Below, one piece after another: positions 54,436-64,000 of a stretch of DNA of 64,000 nt (position 1 is the stretch's first letter; each line of letters opens with the position of its first letter). The stretch comes from Tetradesmus obliquus (Eukaryota; Chlorophyta; Chlorophyceae; Sphaeropleales; Scenedesmaceae). Under the pieces are notes generated by a model. The model did not search any database, was not told the DNA's origin, and worked only from the letters and a program-made list of their open reading frames with translations. Where the stretch lies: NCBI GenBank assembly GCA_030272155.1, contig CP126203.1, positions 4,222,501-4,286,500 on the forward strand. Reading direction: 5' to 3'. Made by a program: the position numbers and the translations under genes.

Positions 54436-56822
54436 ATGTCCGACAAGAAGGGTGAGCATGCTGTTAGAGGATCTGAAACTTTGAACTAGGAGGCAGCAAG
54501 GGCAGCAGATCATGGTAGACGTAACAGCAGCAGCATTGGCAGATCTGCTGCTGACAAGTAGCAGAGGAGCAGCAGCGCTGAGCAGCTGGTGCATGCAGCA
54601 ACGAACCGCACACAGACAAGCATGTGCATAGCTTTAAGCTGTTAGTCATGTTGACGCAAGCAAGGTTGATCTGTGCACTTGCTGCCATTGAGGCAGCATC
54701 CAATGTTGTCCTGGGCAAACTCTGACCTCAGCAGCAGCAGCAGCAGCAGCTTCAAAATCGCACTGCCTGCTGCTGCCACTCTGTTAGTGCGCTTCTGAAT
54801 TTTGACTGCATCCCAGCAACCACTTGTCTTTGCACTGTGTACAATGTATCATGCATTTGCAGAGCAGCAGATTGAGGTTACACGCAGCAGATCAAGCAGC
54901 AGGTCATGCAGCAGATCATGCAGCAGATCGGCATTGCATGCAGCAGATCCTGATTGAATGCAGCAAACAGTCATAGTATGCAGCTATCTACGCTTGCATG
55001 CAGCAGGTGATGAAGTGCATGAAGTGTCGCATGATTGCGTGCAGCAGATCTACATAGTAGGCAGCAGAAAATGATAAACCGGCCGTGGATCACAATCGTA
55101 TCAGCACATTATGATCACCTGCAGCTAATCATCATCGCCCGGCAGTGGACACAGCCATGCTTGCACTGCATATCCATGCTGTGTTGGGCTGTTGAGGAGG
55201 TGTCTGCTTCTCCTAACCCCAACACAGGGTACATATGCAGTGCTTCATGCGTGCATACCAGCAGGCTGCATACGTGTAGTCATGTGGTAGAGCTGCATGC
55301 GTGCTGCGGGTCATGATTTCAGCTTATCATGATCACTAGCAGCACATCATCATGGCCTGGCAGTAGACAGCCATGTTTGCGCCGCATACTTTCATGCTGT
55401 GTACGGGTCCAGCACTAGTCGCAACTGCTTGTCCTCGGCCCCTACGCAACGCTGAAACATGCAGCTAGGCCTGTGTGCATACCAGCAGGCTGCATGCGTT
55501 GGTTGGCAGTAGAGCTTGATGTGGGAACGGACTGTATGAGGGCGCTGCGGCTGGTGTTTTCTGCAGTTCTAATTTATGTTTGGGCCAACGGCACTCTGAG
55601 CCAGGCACTGCTACACTGTCACCTGCTGCCGCGTGTGCTACCCGCTGCTTTGCTGTGCCTTGTACGATGACTGTGCTTGGCGCAAATGCCACCGTGGTCC
55701 CACGGACCCATGGGTCAGGCACTGCTGCACTCTCACCTGCTGCTTGTTCCGCCGGCTGCTTTGCTCTGCGTTGCTGTATTACCCTGCAGTGCTGATTGTG
55801 TTTGGTGCCACTGGCACGGTGGGCCAGACGCTGCTAAACTCTTGACCTGCTGCTGCCTGCCCTGCCTGCTGCTTGGCTTGCATTCATCGTTCTGCCTGCT
55901 GTGCTGGTTGTGCTTGGGGCCACAGGCACCGCTGAACCCTCACCTGCTGCCTGCTCTGCAATTTGCTTGGCTGCTTGCTTTGCTTTTTCCTGCAGTGCTG
56001 ATTGTGTTTGGTGCCACTGGCACTATCGGCCAGGCGCTGCTGCACTCTCACCTGCTGCTGCCTGCCCTGCCTGCTGCTCTGAACTGTTTGTCTTGCCGCT
56101 TGCAGTGCTGATTGTGTTTGGCGCCACTGGCACTGTCGGCCAGGCGCTGCTGAATTTCGTGGTGAAGGAAGCTGTCATGGGCGAGGGCGTCAAGGTGAGG
56201 GTGTGAGATGCATCAGCTGTGTTGCTCTGATTTTCTAGTGAATTCAACGGCAGCTCACCGTTGCAGGTCAGAGGTTGTACTTTGTGTCAGATTAAACTTT
56301 GCAGCTCACAGGTGCATTTTTGGGCCATGGTTGCTGGTAGTAGCTCAATGGCTCGCTGGGCCGGGCCCTGCTCAACTTTGTGGTGAAACAGGCTGTCATG
56401 GGGCGAGGGCAACAAGGTGAGAGCGTGAGATGCATCAGCTGTTATGTTCTGATTTGCTGATCAAATCAACAGCAGGAAGCGCACCATTGCAGGTTTGGGG
56501 TTGTACTTTGTGTCAGTGTAAACTTTGCAGCTCACAGGTGCATGCCCTAGGCTCTGGTTGCCGGTAGAAAGCTCAATGGCTCGCTGGGCCAGGCGCTGTG
56601 CTTCGTGGTGAAAGAGGCTGTCGTGGGCGAGGGCGTCAAGGTGGGGTTGGCAGTGACACAAGCTGTGGACATGCTTTTGCAAGTGCTCGTCAACAGCAGG
56701 CAGCTCACCATGTGGACACCATCTGCACGTTAAATAATGTGATTTTCTTGGCTCTCCTGCTTGTCTGACAAGCCGCTTGGAAGCTAAAGAAACCACAATC
56801 CCCAACCTGCTGTTGCTGCCGT

Positions 56823-56861
<39 letters not shown>

Positions 56862-59800
56862 ATCAGGTTGTTGCCATTGGCACTGACGATGAGAAGTGCA
56901 AGAAGGTCGAGAAGCAGTTTGAGAACGTGACTGCCATGGCGGTTGACGCCAAGGACATCAAGCAAGTGAGGTGTCGGGGTGCCAACAGAGTTGGGTGCTT
57001 CTTGCAATGATCAAAGTGGTTGCATCAATCGATTGCGCAGCCCTATGAACTGATGCATTTTCTGCAAGGCAAATGGCGCCATGTACATCAAGCAGGTGTG
57101 TGTTTTGGGGGTGCTGCTTGAGATTGCTAGCACATAAGTTGATCACATCATTTGCTGACACAATGCTCTGCTGTTGAAGCCTAATCAAGGATTATTCAGG
57201 TCTTTTCTATATGAGGGTGAGGGCATTCTGGGCGTGGTCAAATCATTCTCCCAAATCCCTGACACATTGTCTTGCTGCAAAACCCTGCCCCGTGTAACAC
57301 AGGTGACCCAGGTGTTTGAGAAGCACAAGGAAGAGGGGATCCTGGGCGTGGTAAACCTCATGGGCGATTACCACTACTGCGCCATGGAGGACCTGGAGGA
57401 TGCTGACGTCATGACAATGATGCAGGTGCGTTATAACAGTGTTACATCATGGGACTTTCTCCCCTTGTTAACCATATGGCTTAGCTTATTTTCCGCATGC
57501 TGCTGCGGCTGCAGCTGCCTATCAAGATGTGGCACATGAACAAACCTGTGCGCGAACTAGACTGTTTACCGACTGCATCGATAGCATCCAAAAACAGAGA
57601 GCATTCCAGTTGATAAAAGAGGAGACCCTACCAACGGTAGGGGGGTTTAGAATTTAGAGCTTAAACATTGCCTCGAGCGCCCCTACTTTCTGCCAAAATC
57701 CTTTGTCTGTGCAGAAAACCCTCGCCACCTCCTTTAACGTGCTCCAGGGCGGCGCCCCGGTCCTTGCGGAGGGTGGCGGTGGCAGCATCGCATGCATATG
57801 TGCTGCCAAAACATCCAATATACTAAGATGTCTCCTATTTTTGTTTGCCAAACCAAAGAAACGGTTTCTTTCTGCAGGACACCCTGGCGGCGGCCAAGCT
57901 GCTCGTCTGTCTTGCAGAAACAGTCACAGTTTTTGAATACAGTTCCTGCGCCGCTCCTATCCTTGCAGGACAACCTGGCCACCTCCTTCAATGTGTTGAA
58001 GGTGGCCGCTCCTGCCCTGGCTGAGGGCGGGGGCGGCAGCATCGCCTGCGTTTGTGCTGCTGAAACCTTTTATATACTGAGACGTTTCCTGTTGGGTTTG
58101 TTGGGTTTAATTTTGCAGGACAGACTGGCGGCGGCCGAGCTGCTTGTCTGTCTTGCAGAAACAGTCATAGTTCTAAAAAATTTTCCTGCGCCGCTGCTGT
58201 CATTGCAGGACAACCTAGCCACCTCCTTCAACGTGCTCATGGTGGGCGCTCCTGCCCTTGCTGAGGGTGGCGGCGGCAGCATTGCCTGCGTGGGCGGTGC
58301 CGAGACATTCGATGTACTAATTCTTATAAGATGTTTCCTTTTTGGGGTTGTATTCTTTTCTTGCAGGACACCTTTGCAGCGCCCGAGCGGCTTGTCTGTC
58401 TTGCAAAAACATCTGACACTCCGACACCAGTCCTGCTGTGCTCCTTTTCTTGCAGGACAACCTGGCCACCTCCTTCAATGTGTTGAAGGTGGGTGCCCCT
58501 GCCCTTGCTGAGGGCGGCGGTGGCAGCATCACCTGCGTGGGCGTTGCTGAAACATTCAATATACTAAGATGTTTCCTTCTTTGGTTTGTTTCTTTGCTTG
58601 TAGGATCCCTGGCGGCGGTTGAGTGGCTTGTCTGTCTTGCAGAAACAGTCACAGTTTTTGAATACAGTTCCTGCGCCGCTCCTATCCTTGCAGGAAAACT
58701 TGGCCACCTCCTTCAATGTGTTGAGTGTGGGCGCCCCTGCCCTTGCTGAGGGTGGTGGTGGCAGCATTGCCTGCGTGGGCGCTGCCAAAACATTTGATGG
58801 ACTAAAAGTTTCCTTTCCTGGTTTGTTTCTTTTTCTGCAGGGACCCTGGCGGCGGCCGAGCGGCTTGTCTTTCTTGCGGAAACAACCATAGGTTTTCAAA
58901 TAAACGTTCCTGCTGTGCTGCTGTCCTTGCAGGACAACCTGGCCACCTCCTTCAATGTGTTGAAGGTGGCCGCCCCGGCCCTTGCTGAGGGTGGCGGCGG
59001 CAGCATCGCATGCGTATGTGACGCCTAAACATTCAACATACTAAGATGTTTCCTTATTTGGTTTGTAACCTTTTTTCTGCAGGACACCCTTGCGGTGGTT
59101 GAGCGGCTTGTCTGTCTTGCAGAAACAATCGTACTGTTCGAAAATGTTCCTGCTGTGCTGCTGTCCTTGCAGGACAACCTGGCCACCTCCTTCAATGCGT
59201 TGAAGGTGGCCGCCCCGGCCCTTGCTGAGGGTGGCGGCAGCAGCATCGCATGCGTATGTGACGTCTAAACATTCAACATACTAAGATATCTCCTTTTATG
59301 GTTTGTTTCCTTTTTCTACAGGACACCCTGGCGGCGGCCGAGCGGCTTGTCTGTCCTGCGGGAACAACCATAGTTTTCCATATAAACGTTCATGCGCCGC
59401 TGCTGTCCTTGCAGGACAACCTGGCCGCATCATTCAAGGTGCTCTAGGTTGCTGCCCCAGCCCTTGCTGAGGGCGGCGGCGGCAGCATCGCCTGCGTGGG
59501 CGCTGCCGAGACATTCGATGTACTAAGATGTTTCTTTTTTTTGGTCGTTTCTTTTCTTGCAGGACATCCTGGCGGCGGCCGAGCTGCTTGTCTGTCTTGC
59601 AGAAACAGTCATTGATTTCAAATTAGATTCCTGCGCCGCTGCTGCCCTTGTAGGACAACCTGGCCACCTCCTTCAATGTGTTGAAGGTGACCGCACCGGC
59701 GTTTTGTTATGAACTATTTCTACACTATATGGCATTATTCGCTGCTCTGTTTTTTTGCTTTTCCCACAGGACAACCTGGCCACCTCCTTCAATGTGTTGA

Positions 59801-62800
59801 AGGTCGGTGCCCCTGCCCTTGCTGAGGGCGGCGGTGGCAGCATTGCCTGCGTGGGCGCTGCCGTGGTGCACTACGGCATGAAGAATCACGAGGCATGGGC
59901 AGCTGCCAAGGGCGCGGTGGAGGGTGCGTTACAGTTGTTTTTAGCGGATAAAAGCAAAGCATAGTCGTGAATGGCACCTGTTTGCACATTAAGAATGTGT
60001 TTTGGGTTGTGTTTGGGTGCCCCTGTGGTGCGCTACGGCATGAAAAACCACGAGGCATGGGCAGCTGCCAAGGGCGCCGTTGAGGGTGAGATTTGTGACG
60101 GTCTGTTTACTGTTGCAGTGAGGAATTGGTCAGTGCTGCCGTGGTGCACTACGGCATGAAGAACCACGAGGCATGGGCAGCTGCCAAGGGCGCGGTTGAG
60201 GGTGAGCTGACATGTGCTGAATCGGCTGTTGTTACTTGTTGTCTTTGTGTCTGCGTGGGCGCTGCCGTGGTGCACTATGGCATGAAGAACCACGAGGCAT
60301 GGGCAGCTGCCAAGGGCGCGGTGGAGGGTGCGTTACAGTTGATTTTAGCGGATAAAAGCAAAGCATAGCCGTGAATGGCACCTGTTTGCACATTAAGAAT
60401 GTGTTTTGGGTTGTGTTTGGGTGCCCCTGTGGTGCGCTACGGCATGAAGAACCACGAGGCATGGGCAGCTGCCAAGGGCGCCGTTGAGGGTGAGATTTGT
60501 GACGGTCTGTTTACTGTTGCAGTGAGGAATTGGTCAGTGCTGCCGTGGTGCACTACGGCATGAAGAACCACGAGGCATGGGCAGCTTCCAAGGGCGCCGT
60601 TGAGGGTGAGCTGACATGTGCTGAATCGGCTGTTGTTACTTGTTATCTTTGTGTCTGCGTGGGCGCTGCCGTGGTGCACTACGGCATGAAGAATCACGAG
60701 GCATGGGCAGCAGCAAAGGGCGCAGTGGAGGGTGCGTTACAGTTGTTTTTAGCGGATAAAAGCAAAGCATAGCCGTGAATGGCACCTGTTTGCACATTAA
60801 GAATGTGTTTTGGGTTGTGTTTGGGTGCCCCTGTGGTGCGCTACGGCATGAAGAACCACGAGGCATGGGCAGCTGCCAAGGGCGCCGTTGAGGGTGAGAT
60901 TTGTGACGGTCTGTTTACTGTTGCAGTGAGGAATTGGTCAGTGCTGCCGTGGTGCACTACGGCATGAAGAACCACGAGGCATGGGCAGCTGCCAAGGGCG
61001 CTGTGGAGGGTGAGTAAAAGTTGTTTGCAGCGGATAACAGCAAAGCAGTCTCGAACTTCACCTGTTTGCATTTTTAGAATTCGTTTTGTTTTGAGAGAGG
61101 ATAGTTACATGTGGGTCCTAGCGCCATCTTGGATGGTGTGAGCCACAACAGGTTGAACACAGGTCTGAGACCAGAAAAGGAGAGTGAGCACCGTAAAACA
61201 CATTGCACACCCTTGAGCACCAAATCTCTCATGTTATATCCAGAGACGTCTTACTGCGGTGCGCAACGGCACCCCACCTCACTGACAGCTTGCTCTAAGT
61301 GCAAACCACACCAACAGATAGCATGTTGTCGCAAAGCTATAGCCAGAAGGGCCGGGCAGCAGCTTCTAAGCAAGGTCCAGCGGTTGGCAGCAAATGGACA
61401 GTACAACTACCCTACTGCGCGTGACGCGCTCACAATTTGCACCTGTTTGAATATTTAGTGCACCATCAGTGTTTTTTGTTTTGTGTTCGGGTGCCGCTGT
61501 GGTGCACTACGGCATGCAGAACCACGAGGCATGGGCATCAGCAAAGGGCGCAGTGGAGGGTGAGTTATAGTTTGGTTTTAGTGTTTGCTGTTGTGCTCGG
61601 TGCTTTGGCGCGCTGCTGGCGCGGTGCATTATGCCGCGCTGCTGGCGTGGTGCATTATGCCATGAAGAACAATGCAAACAAACCACTTTGTACTCTGTCT
61701 GCACAGCTTTTGTGGAGGGTGGGTACAAAGTGGTTCCGTTTGCGTCGACTGCTGCTGTTGTTTGTATGGGGGCGCTGCTGCTGTGGCGCATTGCAGCATG
61801 AAGAACCATGAGGCCTGGGCGGCAGCAAAGGGCGCTGTGGAGGGTGCGTGATTCACGCATCGAGCCTGTGCTACACAGTGTGTGTTTGGAGAGGAACATG
61901 GCTGTGGGTTTTTGGGGTGCAGCACTTGTAGTGGGCTGTTTGCATTGCTCAAAAGTTTGTTATGTCTTGTGTTGATGCTGGCACCTGCGTGGGTGCACCA
62001 CGCATGGGCGGCAGCAAAGGGCGCCGTGGAGGGTGAGTTTTCTCATTGTATGTTTACAGTTGCAGTTAGAATTGGTCAGTGATGCCGTGGTGCACTACAG
62101 CATGAAGAGGCACGAGGCTCGAGCGGCAGCTAAGGGCGCGGTTAACGGAGAGTTGTAGTTTGCTTTTTGTGTTTGCTGCTGTGTTTAGTGGTTTGGCGCT
62201 GCCGGCGTGGTGCATTGCGGCATCAAGAACAATGCAAACAAACCTCTTTGTAATCACCTCCGCCACAGGGTGCAGGGTGGTTTTGAAGTGGTTCTTTTGC
62301 GTTGACTGCTTTTGCTGGTTGTGTATGGGCGCTGCTGCCATGGTGCATTAAGGCATGAAAATCAATGCAAAAAACCACTTTGTAACCACCCTCCGCCGCA
62401 GGGTGCAGGGTGTGTTTGAAGTGGTTCTTTTGTGTTGACTGCTGCTGCTTTGTATGTGGTCGCTGCCGCGGCGCATTACGGCATGACAAAAGCACAAGGC
62501 ATGCGCAGCTGCCAAGGGCGCTGTGGAGGGTGAGCTAAGCGTTGTGAAAGATTGGGGCTCAACTTACAGTGGAATTGTTGCGACGCAACAGAATCACTTC
62601 AAAGTGAACGCTCATCTGCCGCAGGTTGACTGCTGTTGTTTAGTGTTTGGGCGCAGGTTGACTGCTGTTGTTTTGTATTTGGGCGCAGGTTGACTGCTGT
62701 TGTTTTGTGTTTGAGGCATGGGCGGCAGCAAAAGACGCTATGGAGGGTGAGCTACACCTCACTAGTTGTGAACGGGACTGTTGGCCTCAAAGTGGCTTTT

Positions 62801-63492
62801 GATTTGAATCCCCGCTCTTTGTTTGAGCGGAGTGTTATCAGGCTAACACCTCGGGAATGTGCACTGAGGATGGCGTTTTCCTAACACAGTCGCAAAATGA
62901 CAACATCCATCATCACAAGGCTGTCGCATTAACTGTAGCTTTTCTGTAGCTTTGTTTTGTACTCCCACAACCCTCCTGAGCACGGCTAGTTGACTGAGTA
63001 CAAGGCAAAGCTTCAGAAACACATGGACATGCATCCATCCTCCCTCTCAATTGTATACAGCACTCATCCTACTGGTGCACTGCCTGCAACACACGCTACG
63101 TGCCAGTCTAGAGCAGCAGATCTGCAGCTGCTGCTGGCTGTGCTCCTTGCGGTCGTCCAGTGCTGTCACCCGAGCTGCAATCGACAAAATTTTGCTGCTA
63201 CATGTTGCTGCTGCTGCTGCTGCTGCTGTTGCATTGTTGTTGCTGCTTGCTTACCTGCAGCCACGCACCACAGCGCTGCCGCCACATGGTTTTTTGTCAG
63301 CACACAGATTGATGACCACATGTCACTCTTTTGCTGCTGCCTGCTTGATCTCCTGCAGCCATGCACCGCAGCGCTGCCGCCACGTATGCAGCCAGCAACG
63401 TGCGCATCAACTGCGTGGCTGCTGGCCTGGTGGAATCTCCTCCAAGCAGTGAGGTGTCTAGGGACCCAGAGCTGGGCAAGGCCAGCGCTGAG
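54436..63492 (+). CDS. Short-chain dehydrogenase/reductase, 3'-partial
   Basis: NAD(P)-binding Rossmann protein of the SDR family. Exons 54436-54451, 56106-56194, 56867-56965, 57303-57425, 59770-59923 and 63359-63492 join in phase into 205 codons; the end lies beyond the window. Motifs: VLIVFGATGTVGQALL (glycine-rich cofactor loop), TAMAVDAKDIKQ (the D.xD site), VVNLMGDYHYC (counterpart of NAG), LATSFNVLKVGAPAL...GGGSIACVGA, HEAWAAAKGAVE and TYAASNVRINCVAAGLVE (SDR 'vRvN.v.PG'). The catalytic Tyr of YxxxK is Trp and the usual Ser is not evident, while Lys is kept, so activity may be atypical. The whole gene is swollen by arrays of exon copies. Start ATG 54436 gives the short exon MSDKK. Confidence 0.85.
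54889..55510 (+). repeat. Repeats in intron 1 of the dehydrogenase
   Basis: A degenerate (gcagcagatcatg)n series runs from about 54889 to 55070. It is followed by a segmental duplication: about 55105-55285 and 55330-55505 share gatcac..gcagc.atcatcat.g, cagt.gacagccatg and gtgcataccagcaggctgcat in the same order, with a spacing near 220 bp. Confidence 0.7.
55560..56642 (+). repeat. Copies of dehydrogenase exon 2 on both sides of the real exon
   Basis: Five upstream copies of the cofactor-loop segment (gtgctgattgtgtttgg.gccactggcac) start at about 55564, 55668, 55790, 55900 and 55996 and lose the rest of the exon. The complete exon is at 56106. Two downstream copies of its second half (LGQALLNFVVKEAV.GEG.K) at 56357-56415 and 56580-56640 keep a GT donor. 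As in the GST gene, 5' halves lie upstream and 3' halves downstream. Confidence 0.87.
57700..59710 (+). repeat. About 240-bp tandem array of the first half of dehydrogenase exon 5
   Basis: The segment (D)NLATSFNVLKVGAPALAEGGGGSIAC recurs at about 57715, 57969, 58208, 58456, 58694, 58932, 59171, 59415 and 59655 before the complete exon at 59770. Each unit also has a cttgcag acceptor, and further upstream ttctgcaggacaccctggcg with cttgtctgtcttgcagaaac. Spacing is 238-255 bp. After the coding part each unit runs to a stop (..tactaag) or to a gtatgtg. Confidence 0.93.
59870..61015 (+). repeat. 404-bp higher-order repeat of the second half of exon 5
   Basis: The segment VVHYGMKNHEAWAAAKGAVEG recurs eight times, the first being the real exon end. 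Copies at about 60021, 60425 and 60829, and those at 60139, 60545 and 60949, are spaced almost exactly 404 bp, so three copies form one higher-order unit that was itself amplified. Units are nearly identical, including gtgacggtctgtttactgtt and taaaagcaaagcatag spacers. Each copy is followed by a GT donor-like site. Confidence 0.93.
61490..62760 (+). repeat. Diverged copies of the second half of exon 5
   Basis: Further, older copies of (VVHYGMKNHEAWAAAKGAVEG) lie at about 61498, 61650, 61788, 61998, 62086, 62211, 62340, 62468 and 62715, with substitutions, internal loss and varied spacing. The stretch 61090-61440 between the arrays shows no exon copy and no gene. Confidence 0.8.
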
Positions 63493-63997
63493 GTGAGGGT
63501 TCAAACTAGGGTTGAGGGCTAGGGATTAGTATAAGGGTTTAGTACTAGGTCTCCAGCAGGGTTTAGGTTTGGGGCTTAGCCGGTGGTAGCTGCTGGCTTG
63601 GTGGAGGCGTTCGCAAGCAGCAAGGTTTAAAAGGACCCAGAGCTGGGCAAGGCCAGCGCAGAGGTAAGCCCTAGGGTTCAGTGTTTGACCGCCAGGTAGG
63701 GGGCCTCCTACTGGAAACGTCAAAAAAATGAACCCTAGGGCTTACCCTTGCAGTATGGGGTGAAAGGTGCTGGCTGCAGCTGGGGCTTGTGGAGGCCCTT
63801 GCAAGCAGCGAGGCCTCAGAGGACTCAGAGCTGGGCAAGGCCAGTGCTGAGGTGAGGGTCTAAACTAGGGTTCAGCACTTTGTCTCCAGCAGGGCTTGGG
63901 GATAGGGGTTAGCAGGTGAGATCTGCTGGCCTGTTGGAGGCGCCTGCCACCAGCGAAGTATCAAATGGCCCTGAGCTGGGCAAAGCCTGCGCGGAGG
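63253..63997 (+). repeat. Copies of dehydrogenase exon 6
   Basis: A decayed copy of the exon start (ctgcagccacgcaccacagcgctgccgccac) lies at 63255-63285. After the complete exon (63359-63492), copies of its end (GLVEA.ASS..S.DPELGKASAE with GT donor) lie at about 63592-63664, 63785-63851 and 63926-63996. Their spacers contain ctagggttcag/gggtttag strings resembling telomere repeats. The array runs out of the window. Confidence 0.85.
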
Positions 63998-64000
63998 TAA

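Overview
The window looks like nuclear DNA of a chlorophycean green alga (Chlamydomonas/Scenedesmus-type; the order is not decided). The genes are intron-rich with short exons, gtgagc/gtgagg-type donors and ctgcag-type acceptors. There are two MYND-finger proteins of the kind abundant in green algae, a nuclear-type tRNA-Asp, Pro-Ser-rich secreted-protein linkers, and a very heavy load of (CAG)n/(CTG)n on both strands. Nothing is arranged as a bacterial operon.

Layout: 50-3203 (+) class-I alpha-mannosidase (GH47), 5' end outside the window. 3929-7317 (+) MYND-finger protein 1. 8749-15564 (+) complete 14-exon pyruvate decarboxylase, followed to about 17.1 kb by a 250-bp tandem array of its last exon. 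17.2-20.4 kb no confident gene. 20482-21320 (+) small secreted repeat protein. 21.3-23.2 kb a CTG-bearing tandem repeat. 23287-27384 (+) MYND-finger protein 2. 28341-29313 (-) signal peptidase complex subunit 3. 29888-33408 (+) seven-exon alpha/beta hydrolase. 33.5-40.6 kb mobile-element cluster: a LINE 3' remnant, then a 5-kb element with 723-bp terminal direct repeats and a Tc1/mariner/IS630-type transposase that carries an opposite-strand ORF in its intron. 40761-40832 tRNA-Asp(GTC). 41392-44906 (+) glutathione S-transferase. 46618-53608 (+) secreted subtilase with a Pro-rich linker and a disintegrin-like Cys-rich tail. 54436 to beyond the window end (+) a short-chain dehydrogenase.

The most striking feature runs through nearly every gene. 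Individual exons are present as tandem arrays of partial copies (2 to more than 10), usually alternating with (CTG)n tracts. When exons are joined by phase, generally only one copy of each keeps both splice sites and the correct phase; those copies alone rebuild full-length proteins (PDC 578 aa, hydrolase 304 aa, GST 270 aa, SPC3 169 aa). The rest look like exon debris or, in a few cases such as the PDC last exon, possible alternative exons. The arrays differ in age: PDC 250-bp units and the dehydrogenase 404-bp higher-order units are nearly identical, others are strongly diverged.

The genes do not form one pathway. Mannosidase, signal peptidase subunit and secreted subtilase all belong to the secretory route; pyruvate decarboxylase is fermentative; GST, hydrolase and dehydrogenase are general metabolism. 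All calls come from reading motifs, phase and repeats by eye; no database search was run.
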